A DNA stretch of 10,238 nucleotides, from contig JAFDHW010000049.1 of NCBI GenBank assembly GCA_019308705.1, positions 1 to 10,238 on the forward strand. The letters are read 5' to 3'. The stretch is from Deltaproteobacteria bacterium. Lineage in GTDB: Bacteria > Desulfobacterota > Desulfobacteria > Desulfobacterales > Desulfatibacillaceae. Of this stretch, positions 1 through 8,629 are shown piece after piece. Made by a program: the position numbers and the translations under genes. Under the pieces are notes generated by a model. That model did no database searches and was not told where the DNA came from. It saw only the letters and a program-made list of their open reading frames with translations. Numbering within the stretch: the first letter of the stretch is position 1; each line of letters starts with the position of its first letter.

Positions 1-6
1 TCGCCC

Positions 7-119
7 GATTTCCGCGCTGGCCGCGTTATCGGGGCTCGGCGTACCAAAGTACGCCTTCACCCCTCTAGCCTTGCCAGCACGGAAATCAGGCTTCGTGAAT
101 AATCCGGGCTAGGCGTGAA
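7..119. repeat. complex imperfect palindromic repeat upstream of carB
   Basis: Three nested symmetries are visible. The outer arms GATTTCCGCGCTGGC (7-21) and GCCAGCACGGAAATC (73-87) pair at 14 of 15 positions. Inside them lies a perfect 7-bp hairpin, GGCGTAC (38-44) / GTACGCC (49-55), with loop CAAA. A third pair is TTCAC (56-60) plus CTAGCC (65-70) against GGCTAG (107-112) plus GTGAA (115-119). There is also an imperfect direct repeat: bases 26-42 match 100-116 at 14 of 17 positions. A related sequence recurs at 7269-7310. I see no coding sequence here. The structure suggests a dispersed REP-like or MITE-like chromosomal element; the family assignment is inference. The element may extend left of the window. 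Confidence 0.75.
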
Positions 120-146
120 ACCGAACCGTTTTCCGGAAGGGAGTGC

Positions 147-164
147 GGGGGAAGCCTTTCCCCC
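147..164 (+). other. GC hairpin in the carB leader
   Basis: GGGGGAA (147-153) and TTCCCCC (158-164) form a perfect 7-bp stem with loop GCCT, ending 12 nt before the carB ATG. It is followed by an A-run, not a T-run, so it does not look like an intrinsic terminator in either direction. The only purine-rich Shine-Dalgarno-like stretches in the leader are GGAAGGGAG (135-143) and the 5' arm of this hairpin, and both are too far from the ATG for normal spacing unless the hairpin folds. A role in translation control, or in bringing the upstream purine tract closer, is inference. Confidence 0.45.
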
Positions 165-176
165 GGCAAAAAATAG

Positions 177-3413
<3,237 letters not shown>

Positions 3414-3415
3414 AA

Positions 3416-4837
3416 ATGGAGTTGATCCACCCGGCGGACGATCATCCCCGCGAAGCCTGCGGCGTGTTCGGGGTCATGGACCACCCCGAGGCGGCCAGGC
3501 TCACCTATTTCGGGCTCTACGCCCTCCAGCACCGGGGCCAGGAGAGCGCGGGCATCGCCACGTTCCACGAGGGCGACATCCTGGTGCACAAGAACATGGG
3601 CCTGGTCTCCGAGGTGTTCGGCCCCCACTCCTTGAAAAATCTCCCCGGACGCACGGCCATCGGCCAGGTGCGCTACTCCACCACCGGCGGCTCGGTCCTG
3701 GCCAACGCCCAGCCGTTTGTGGTGCGCCACAGGAAGCGCTCCTACGCCGTGGCCCACAACGGAAACCTGGTCAACGCCCGCGAACTCAGAAACGAACTGG
3801 AAGCCTCCGGGTCCATCTTCCAGACCACCATGGACACGGAAATCTTTCTCCATTTGTTCGTGAAAAACCTGGACGACGGCCTGGACCAGGCCCTGTTGCG
3901 CACCGTGGAAAAGCTCAAAGGGGCGTATTCCTTTGTCATGCTCACCAGCGAGGGCGAGCTGGTGGGCATCAAGGACCCCCACTCCTTCCGGCCCCTGTGC
4001 CTGGGAAAGTTGAACGGAAACTACGTCCTGGCCTCGGAAACCTGCGCCCTGGACCTGGTGGGCGCAGAGTTCGTGCGCGAGCTTTCCGCCGGGGAGATCC
4101 TCATCATCACCGCCGACGGCACCCGCTCCCTGCACATGCCCGACCCGGGTCGGCGGTCCTTCTGCATCTTCGAGTTCATCTACTTCGCCCGGCCGGATTC
4201 CAACATCTTCGGGCACAACGTGTACACCATGCGCAAGGCCATGGGCGCGCACCTGGCCCGGGAGATGCCCGTGGAGGCGGACATGGTCATGCCCTTCCCG
4301 GACTCGGGCAATTACGCGGCCCTGGGCTATTCCGAAGCTTCCGGCATTCCCTTCGAGATGGCCATGATCAGGAACCACTACGTGGGCCGCACCTTCATCC
4401 AGCCCTCCCAGTCCATGCGCGACTTCGGCGTGCGGGTGAAGCTCAATCCCGTAAAGGACCTGTTGCGCGGCAAACGGGTCATCGTGGTGGAGGACTCCAT
4501 CATCCGCGGCACCACCGCGCGCATCCGCGTCAGGGCGCTTAGGGACATCGGCGCGAAAGAAGTGCACATGCGGGTGTCCTGCCCGCCCACCAAGTTCCCC
4601 TGCCCCTACGGCATCGACTTCTCCACCCGCGGCGAGCTGGTGGCCGCCCAGAAGGACATCCCCGAACTCACCGACTTCCTGGGCCTGGACTCCCTCCACT
4701 ACCTGTCCCTGCCCGGCCTCATGGACTCCACCGGCAGCGCGGACCCCCAAAACCGTTTCTGCGCCGCCTGCTTCGACGGCAACTATCCCGTGGACTTCGA
4801 CGAGGCAGGACACAGCAAGACCTGCCTGGAGAGTTGA
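3416..4837 (+). CDS. purF: amidophosphoribosyltransferase (glutamine PRPP amidotransferase)
   Basis: Catalyses the first committed step of purine synthesis: PRPP plus glutamine gives phosphoribosylamine. The protein is 473 residues, a normal length. The N-terminal Ntn glutaminase domain has its nucleophile at Cys15 (EACGVFG), preceded by a 14-residue propeptide that should be removed autocatalytically, as in Bacillus-type PurF. LQHRGQESAGI and the AHNGNLVN motif follow. The C-terminal phosphoribosyltransferase domain has the PRPP loop VIVVEDSIIRGTTA (355-368). Cys250, Cys396, Cys449 and Cys452 lie in the sequence contexts of the four [4Fe-4S] ligands of the B. subtilis enzyme (FCIFE, PCPYGID, CAAC), so this is the oxygen-sensitive iron-sulfur form. 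The start at 3416 is chosen from the Shine-Dalgarno site and the propeptide length. Only 2 nt separate it from carB. Feedback inhibition by purine nucleotides is expected from the family. Confidence 0.97.
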   Translation: MELIHPADDHPREACGVFGVMDHPEAARLTYFGLYALQHRGQESAGIATFHEGDILVHKNMGLVSEVFGPHSLKNLPGRTAIGQVRYSTTGGSVLANAQPFVVRHRKRSYAVAHNGNLVNARELRNELEASGSIFQTTMDTEIFLHLFVKNLDDGLDQALLRTVEKLKGAYSFVMLTSEGELVGIKDPHSFRPLCLGKLNGNYVLASETCALDLVGAEFVRELSAGEILIITADGTRSLHMPDPGRRSFCIFEFIYFARPDSNIFGHNVYTMRKAMGAHLAREMPVEADMVMPFPDSGNYAALGYSEASGIPFEMAMIRNHYVGRTFIQPSQSMRDFGVRVKLNPVKDLLRGKRVIVVEDSIIRGTTARIRVRALRDIGAKEVHMRVSCPPTKFPCPYGIDFSTRGELVAAQKDIPELTDFLGLDSLHYLSLPGLMDSTGSADPQNRFCAACFDGNYPVDFDEAGHSKTCLES

Positions 4838-4917
4838 CCAGCCCCCTGAACGGGCGCATGGTGGCGCACGCGGGATGCCCGACGTGAAAAAGTTGCGATC
4901 TTCCCGGAAGGTTGGCC

Positions 4918-4958
4918 GGAGGCAGGGGATGCCATCCCCTCAATCCCCTCCCTTTTTT
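4918..4958 (+). terminator. candidate intrinsic terminator of purF, overlapping the mobB 3' end
   Basis: AGGGGAT (4924-4930) can pair with either of two ATCCCCT copies. The near copy (4934-4940) gives a perfect 7-bp hairpin with loop GCC. The far copy (4943-4949) ends 3 nt before a T6 run (4953-4958), and this second pairing can be extended by GGA/TCC across one mismatch. Reading rightward, this looks like a stem followed by a U-tract. The T-run is also the antisense of two Lys codons near the end of mobB, and the near hairpin overlaps the mobB stop. For leftward transcription the hairpin lacks a T-run. The rest of the 4838-4939 convergent gap holds nothing else I recognise. Confidence 0.4.
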
Positions 4959-5470
4959 CCCAAAAACTCCCCCACCACCCAATCCGCCAACTTCTCGTAA
5001 TCGTCGGGGTCGAACACGGGCACCTTGGCGTTTTCCACCTTTCCGGGGAAAGCGTAGGCCCTCAGGTTGGGGTCTTCGGCCAGCAGGGGTTTGGGGGCGG
5101 GATGGGCAAAGCCAAGGACCTCGATTTTTGGCACGGGGAGGTTCTTGTAGCCTTCCAGGAGCACCAGGTCGGCGAAGGGGAAGAAGGTTTGGGCCATTTG
5201 CAGGGGGTTGGGCGGGACGGGGGTGGAGAGGAGAACGGCGGCGCGGTTTTCGCTGGCCACGGCCACGGCGTCCGCGCCCGCGGCGGAAAGGCGGTGGGAG
5301 TCCTTGCCCGGGTGGTCCATGGCAAACCCGTGGGCTGCGTGCTTGATCACCGCCACGCACAGGCCCCGGGCCTTTAGCGCGCGCACCAGGCCTTCCAGGA
5401 GCGTGGTCTTGCCCGCGTCCGACCGGCCCGCCACGCCCAGGACCGGCGGCCCCCCCGTTGGTTTTGCCAT
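4940..5470 (-). CDS. mobB: molybdopterin-guanine dinucleotide biosynthesis protein MobB
   Basis: GTP-binding accessory protein for attaching GMP to molybdopterin, the last step of the bis-MGD cofactor used by molybdenum and tungsten enzymes such as formate dehydrogenases; it is thought to assist MobA. The protein is 176 residues, typical of a single-domain MobB. The Walker A loop is GRSDAGKTT (15-23). The family signature KHAAHGFAMDHPGKDSHR spans 43-60, followed by AGADAVAVAS. The Walker B-like segment LVLLEGYK (102-109) is also typical. The start is MAKPTGGPP, preceded by GCGGGGAAATACC, a moderate Shine-Dalgarno site. The same frame stays open far upstream, but that part is a shadow of the neighbouring genes. 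It is the last gene of the minus-strand run, 17 nt after the SixA-like gene. No mobA is in the window. Confidence 0.93.
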   Translation of the reverse strand: MAKPTGGPPVLGVAGRSDAGKTTLLEGLVRALKARGLCVAVIKHAAHGFAMDHPGKDSHRLSAAGADAVAVASENRAAVLLSTPVPPNPLQMAQTFFPFADLVLLEGYKNLPVPKIEVLGFAHPAPKPLLAEDPNLRAYAFPGKVENAKVPVFDPDDYEKLADWVVGEFLGKKGGD

Positions 5471-5487
5471 GGTATTTCCCCGCCGGG

Positions 5488-5949
5488 TCAGCCGATGTTC
5501 GGCATGAGCGTCCATGTGATGACCCAGTGACCCTTTTCCTCTGTCGGGTCCAGGCGCACGATGCCGCCTTTCTGGAACTTGAACACGGACCGGTCCGGGT
5601 CCCCGGCCACCAAGAGCCCGGCCAGCCTGTCCAGGAAGGGCAGGTGGCTCACCACCATCATGTCGGTGTCGGGGCCGATGGTCTTGGCGAACCCGGCCGG
5701 GTCGTCCATGGCCCTGATGCCCGAAACCTCCTGCGGCCCGGGGTCCGCGCCCAAAAGGTCCGACAGGATCCGGGCGGTCTGGGCGGCCCGCTTCTTGCCG
5801 GAATGCACCGCCCCGGAAACCTTCACGGAGTAGCCCCGGGCCACTTCGCCGATCCTCCGGACCGTGGCCGCGCCCTCGGGGGACAACCCCTTGTCCGGGT
5901 CCTCGTCCTTGGGGAGGTTCTCCCCGTGCTGCACCAGATACAAAGCCAT
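5488..5949 (-). CDS. SixA-like phosphohistidine phosphatase, RHG-to-QHG variant
   Basis: A 153-residue histidine-phosphatase-superfamily protein of SixA size. E. coli SixA removes phosphate from phosphohistidine in phosphorelay or phosphotransferase proteins. The catalytic His8 is present (LYLVQHGEN), as are Arg54 in SGKKRAAQTA (compare SPxxRAxQT) and the second His102 in VVSHLPFLDRL. The Arg before His8, part of the phosphate pocket in the RHG motif, is Gln7 here. The 5' motif, the Arg54 region and the SHLP segment are spaced as in E. coli SixA, so this is a single substitution in an otherwise intact enzyme. A strong Shine-Dalgarno site, AGGAGGG, lies about 5 nt upstream. The gene sits between the HD-GYP gene (45 nt) and mobB (17 nt). 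The fold is secure; activity and substrate are not. The symbol is left blank because of the Arg-to-Gln change. Confidence 0.88.
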   Translation of the reverse strand: MALYLVQHGENLPKDEDPDKGLSPEGAATVRRIGEVARGYSVKVSGAVHSGKKRAAQTARILSDLLGADPGPQEVSGIRAMDDPAGFAKTIGPDTDMMVVSHLPFLDRLAGLLVAGDPDRSVFKFQKGGIVRLDPTEEKGHWVITWTLMPNIG

Positions 5950-5968
5950 GATTCCCTCCTGAAGCTGC

Positions 5969-5984
5969 GCGCCGGGGCCGGCGC
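5969..5984 (-). other. GC-rich hairpin between the HD-GYP and SixA-like genes
   Basis: GCGCCGGGGCCGGCGC is nearly self-complementary: GCGCCGG (5969-5975) pairs with CCGGCGC (5978-5984). In practice that gives about 6 bp with a 4-nt loop. It lies in the 45-nt spacer, upstream of the SixA-like gene's Shine-Dalgarno site. There is no T-run. It may be a processing or attenuation stem, or just GC-rich spacer; I cannot tell which. Confidence 0.3.
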
Positions 5985-5994
5985 CCGCGGACGA

Positions 5995-7245
5995 TCACTC
6001 GAAGGAAAACCCTTTTTTCTTGAACAGGGAAATGCAGGCGTCCACGGCGTCGGGGTCGAAAGAGACCTTTCTCTTGTGCCGGACCTCCTCCAGGGCGATG
6101 TCGATGCCCAGGCTCGGGCGGTAGGGGCGGTGGGAGGCCATGGCCTCCACCACGTCGGCCACGGCGATGATCTTGGACTCCTGGAGGATGCTGTTCCCGG
6201 AAAGGTTGGACGGGTAGCCGGAGCCGTCCAGGCGCTCGTGGTGCTGGAGCACCATGTCCGCGATGGGCCATGGAAACTCCACGGATCTCAGGATGTTGTA
6301 GCCCACCTCCGGGTGGGTCTTGATGAGGGCGAACTCGATGGGGGAAAGCCTTCCCGGCTTGTTCAGAATGTCCAGGGGCACGGCGATCTTGCCGATGTCG
6401 TGGATCATGCACGCCATGCGGATGCCCTCGATCCGGGAGTCGGAAAGACCCATCTCCTGCGCCATGGCCACGGCCAGCCACGCCACCCGGCTCTGGTGGT
6501 CCGCGGTGTAGGGGTCGCGGATCTTCAAGGTGGCCACCATGGCGTGGATGATCTCCTCCATGGCGCGTTTTAACCGCCGCACCACCCGGGTCAGGTCCCG
6601 GGCCGTGGCCGTGCGTTCGGCCACCTCCTTTTCCAGGGCCGCGGTGCGGTCCGCCACCTTTTCCTCCAGCTTGCCCGTTATCTCCTCTAAGGCCTCTTGG
6701 GTGCGCGTCATTTCGTAGTTTCGCAGCACCGCGTCTTCGTAGGTGGAAAGAAGCAGGGAAACCATGGTTTCCGGCGGGGTGTGGATGATGTGGCGGCGGT
6801 TCTTGTACATCACCTTCACCCCGTCCGGGTGCTTTCCGGACCGCTTCACCGGGTTTTCCAGGAGGTTCTTGATTTTGGAGAGCAGAAAATAGGGATTGTA
6901 CGGCCGGGTCACGCAGGCGTCCGCGTTGACTTTCAGCGCGCGCAGGATCTCCTCCACGTCGCCCATGGAGGTGAGCAGGATCACGGGCACGTCCTTCAAC
7001 GGCTCGCTTTTCTTGGCCGCGTCGCACAGGGCGAAACCGTCCATGCCCGCAAGACCGATGCCCGTGATGATCATGTCCGGCGGGTCTTCCAGGGCAAACT
7101 CCAGGGCCGCTTTGCCGTTCGTTTCGCTGTGCACGGCAAAGTGCTGCTTCTCCAGCAGTTCCTTCAGCCGCCGGCCCTCCCTTTTTTCGCCTTCCACCAC
7201 CAGGATGGACGCCTGGGAAGCAAGCTGGCCCTGCTCCAGTTTCAT
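5995..7245 (-). CDS. receiver-like / coiled-coil / HD-GYP protein (predicted c-di-GMP phosphodiesterase)
   Basis: A 416-residue cytoplasmic signalling protein with no signal peptide or membrane segment. Residues 13-130 have the receiver fold (ILVVEGE, MIITGIGLAGMDGF, VILLTS, TRPY). A linker with TMVSLLLSTYEDAVLRNYEM and a Glu/Lys/Arg-rich coiled coil (about 178-228) leads to the HD-GYP domain at about 230-400. There HD282-283 (MIHDIGK) and HHERLDGSGYP (335-345) are intact, so hydrolysis of c-di-GMP by the family mechanism is expected. The receiver is degenerate: the phosphoacceptor Asp is Gly62, the second acidic-pocket residue is Gly19 (after Glu18), and the conserved Lys is Arg114. Classical phosphorylation is therefore unlikely. 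GGAGGA (7251-7256 on the + strand as its complement), 5 nt before the ATG, confirms the start. It is first in the run with the SixA-like gene and mobB. Confidence 0.93.
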   Translation of the reverse strand: MKLEQGQLASQASILVVEGEKREGRRLKELLEKQHFAVHSETNGKAALEFALEDPPDMIITGIGLAGMDGFALCDAAKKSEPLKDVPVILLTSMGDVEEILRALKVNADACVTRPYNPYFLLSKIKNLLENPVKRSGKHPDGVKVMYKNRRHIIHTPPETMVSLLLSTYEDAVLRNYEMTRTQEALEEITGKLEEKVADRTAALEKEVAERTATARDLTRVVRRLKRAMEEIIHAMVATLKIRDPYTADHQSRVAWLAVAMAQEMGLSDSRIEGIRMACMIHDIGKIAVPLDILNKPGRLSPIEFALIKTHPEVGYNILRSVEFPWPIADMVLQHHERLDGSGYPSNLSGNSILQESKIIAVADVVEAMASHRPYRPSLGIDIALEEVRHKRKVSFDPDAVDACISLFKKKGFSFE

Positions 7246-7268
7246 GGGGATCCTCCGGGAAAGGCGGC

Positions 7269-7310
7269 CCGGGCACGAAAAGCCGGTTTCGTGAACAGCC
7301 CGGACTGAAA
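7269..7310 (+). repeat. second, shorter copy of the palindromic repeat
   Basis: CACGAAA (7274-7280) and TTTCGTG (7287-7293) form a perfect 7-bp stem with loop AGCCGG. It is enclosed by CCGGG (7269-7273) / CCCGG (7299-7303) with a 5-nt bulge on the right side. The block TTCGTGAACAGCCCGGACT matches bases 92-110 at 15 of 19 positions. The left part of the stem corresponds to GCACGGAAATC near 77-87, so the two loci share both sequence and fold. Both lie just upstream of protein genes and outside coding sequence. This suggests a dispersed element with a conserved right half and a variable loop. Confidence 0.65.
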
Positions 7311-7404
7311 AAATCTGTTACTTCACATCCGCGCTAAAATCAAACAAAAACCGGGGGTTTTTTCCGCCGGGGCCCGGGCGGGAACACCTGGCAACCGCGT
7401 CCGG

Positions 7405-7433
7405 CGGCCGGGGCGTGTTTCTGCACCCGGCCG
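7405..7433 (+). other. 8-bp GC hairpin in the radical SAM leader
   Basis: CGGCCGGG (7405-7412) pairs perfectly with CCCGGCCG (7426-7433) across a 13-nt loop. It is followed by G-rich sequence, not by Ts, so it is not a standard terminator. It lies about 80 nt upstream of the radical SAM start codon. It could be an RNA structure in the 5' leader, or chance in very GC-rich DNA. Confidence 0.35.
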
Positions 7434-7481
7434 GGCGCGGGGGCGTTGCGCGGGTGGCGGGGCTCTGGTAGCATGGCGTCC

Positions 7482-7508
7482 GCCGGGCCGGACTCCCGGC
7501 CGGAAAGG
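7482..7508 (+). promoter_or_regulatory. Shine-Dalgarno site for the radical SAM gene with adjoining hairpin
   Basis: GGAAAGG (7502-7508) lies 6 nt before the ATG at 7515 and supports that start over the in-frame ATGs at 7446 and 7473. Directly before it, GCCGGG (7482-7487) / CCCGGC (7495-7500), or the alternative GGCCGG (7486-7491) / CCGGCC (7496-7501), form 6-bp stems that abut the Shine-Dalgarno site. Such a stem could influence ribosome access, which is inference. Confidence 0.5.
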
Positions 7509-7514
7509 TGCGCC

Positions 7515-8528
7515 ATGCCCGCAAAAGAGCCGGAAAAACGCACGGTGGCGTTTTCCAGAAACGCCCGGAACGTGTTCCTCCATATTCTTACGGCCTGCAA
7601 CCTGAAGTGCGCCCACTGCTACATCAACCCGGAAGAGCACGGCAGGGGCCGGGCCTCCCTGGAAGAGATCAAGGGCTGGCTGAAAACCCTGGCCCACCCC
7701 GACAAGCCCACCAACGTGGTGTTTCTGGGCGGCGAGCCCACCATGCACCCGGACCTTCCCGCGGCCGTCCGCGAGGCGAAACGGCTGGGCTACGCCTCTG
7801 TCACCGTGGACACCAACGGCTACCTGTTCCACGATTTCCTGGACAAGGTGACCCCGGCGGACGTGGATTTTATCTCCTTTTCCCTGGACGGGGCCACGCC
7901 AGGGACCAACGACGCCCAGCGGGGCCAAGGCTGCTTTGCCACGGTGGTGGGGTCCATCAAAAAGGCCGTGGAAAGAGGCTTTTCCGTATCCGTCATCTAC
8001 ACGGTGACCTCCCGGAACATCCACGAGCTTCCCCGCATGCCGAAGCTGTTGAAGGGCCTGGGCGTATCCCGGTTCTTCATCCAGGTCATCGGCATCCGTG
8101 GCAAGGCCGCGGAGGGCGAAGAGCTCCAGCTTTCCGCGGACGAGTGGCGAAAAAAGGTTGCGCCCGTTGCCGAAGAGGCCGCCCGCCTGGGCATGATCGC
8201 AACCTACCCCAAGGTGTTCCTCGCCCCGGGCGAATCCTTCGAGTGCGCGGGCAACGTCGCGGAAAACCTCTTCGTGTTCCCCAACGGCCGGGTCTACTCC
8301 TGCCCGTTGTGCGAGGACTACCCGGTCCACGCCGCGGAGATCTCCGAGGCGGGCCTGACCGAGCGCCCGGGCCTCACGGAGAAACGCTTCTTTTCCCTGA
8401 ACATCCCCGAAGGCTGCGTCATGAACCGCCTCATCCAGCCCGGCAACATCGAATACGGTCCGGACGGCGCACCCCTCTACGCCATCGCCTGCTGCCTGCT
8501 GAAAGAGGAGGTGCGGCCGGCGGGGTAA
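7515..8528 (+). CDS. radical SAM protein with twitch/half-SPASM C-terminal region, function unknown
   Basis: A 337-residue cytoplasmic protein. CNLKCAHC gives Cys28, Cys32 and Cys35 for the SAM-binding [4Fe-4S] cluster, and GGEP (72-75) is the SAM-amine motif. SVTVDTNGYL and DFISFSLDGA are typical MoaA/PqqE-like barrel strands. The C-terminal part has Cys244-x13-Gly-x4-Cys263, which fits the first half of the SPASM pattern (C-x9-15-G-x4-C). Cys266, Cys301, Cys326 and Cys327 follow and could bind an auxiliary cluster. The full SPASM CxxCxxxxxCxxxC block is not seen, so 'twitch-like' is safer. Substrate unknown. I see no short precursor peptide gene next to it, which argues against a simple peptide-modifying pair. 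Glycerate kinase follows after 101 nt. An in-frame ATG at 7446 would give 360 residues with a non-conserved extension; 7515 is preferred from its Shine-Dalgarno site. Confidence 0.9.
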   Translation: MPAKEPEKRTVAFSRNARNVFLHILTACNLKCAHCYINPEEHGRGRASLEEIKGWLKTLAHPDKPTNVVFLGGEPTMHPDLPAAVREAKRLGYASVTVDTNGYLFHDFLDKVTPADVDFISFSLDGATPGTNDAQRGQGCFATVVGSIKKAVERGFSVSVIYTVTSRNIHELPRMPKLLKGLGVSRFFIQVIGIRGKAAEGEELQLSADEWRKKVAPVAEEAARLGMIATYPKVFLAPGESFECAGNVAENLFVFPNGRVYSCPLCEDYPVHAAEISEAGLTERPGLTEKRFFSLNIPEGCVMNRLIQPGNIEYGPDGAPLYAIACCLLKEEVRPAG

Positions 8529-8629
8529 ACCGTTGTCCGGCTTCCCGCGTTCCCGCAATCCGCTCATGGGGGGAATACCCGGCGCCGAATGCCGGTGGAG
8601 GAAACCGCCGAAGGAAAGGGGAAAGCCGC
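8529..8629 (+). other. spacer between the radical SAM and glycerate kinase genes
   Basis: The 101-nt spacer contains a small CCGGC (8579-8583) / GCCGG (8591-8595) hairpin and, at its right end, the purine-rich ribosome site AGGAAAGGGG (8612-8621), 8 nt before the glycerate kinase ATG. I see neither a convincing promoter nor a T-tract terminator, so read-through from the radical SAM gene is plausible. Confidence 0.4.

Larger units (their letters stand above)
7246..7514. other. divergent intergenic region, 269 nt
   Basis: This region separates the minus-strand HD-GYP gene from the + strand radical SAM gene, so promoters for both should lie here. No strong promoter is visible. A weak leftward candidate is TTGATT (complement of 7338-7343), a 17-nt spacer, and TAACAG (complement of 7315-7320). 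Rightward there is only an isolated TAAAAT at 7335-7340. AAAAACC (7346-7352) and GGTTTTT (7356-7362) form an A/T-flanked stem with loop GGG. The right half is extremely GC-rich with several hairpins. The repeat at 7269-7310 and the hairpins at 7405-7433 and 7482-7501 are listed separately. Confidence 0.5.

Noticed and set aside
71..103. TTGCCA / AATAAT as a carB promoter
   Set aside because: The spacer is 21 nt, too long, and the elements lie inside the repeat. No better promoter was seen in the first 176 nt.
4803..4827. AGGCAGG / CCTGCCT hairpin at the end of purF as its terminator
   Set aside because: The 7-bp stem is real, but it has an 11-nt loop, lies inside coding sequence and has no T-run after it.
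4719..5360. 213-residue minus-strand frame overlapping mobB and the purF end
   Set aside because: Wrong frame of mobB, dominated by Pro and Arg; the mobB frame has clear motifs.
5471..7276. Upstream 602 codons of the open frame that contains mobB
   Set aside because: This stretch is another frame of the SixA-like and HD-GYP genes, with shadow composition. MobB homology begins only at the Met encoded at 5470, which has its own ribosome site.
7346..7363. AAAAACC-GGG-GGTTTTT as an intrinsic terminator
   Set aside because: Only two GC pairs in the stem, and it sits between divergent gene starts where no transcript should end.
7508..8629. Upstream extension of the glycerate kinase frame through the radical SAM gene
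   Set aside because: Low-complexity Arg/Gly/Pro-rich shadow. Glycerate kinase homology starts at 8630 with a good Shine-Dalgarno site.
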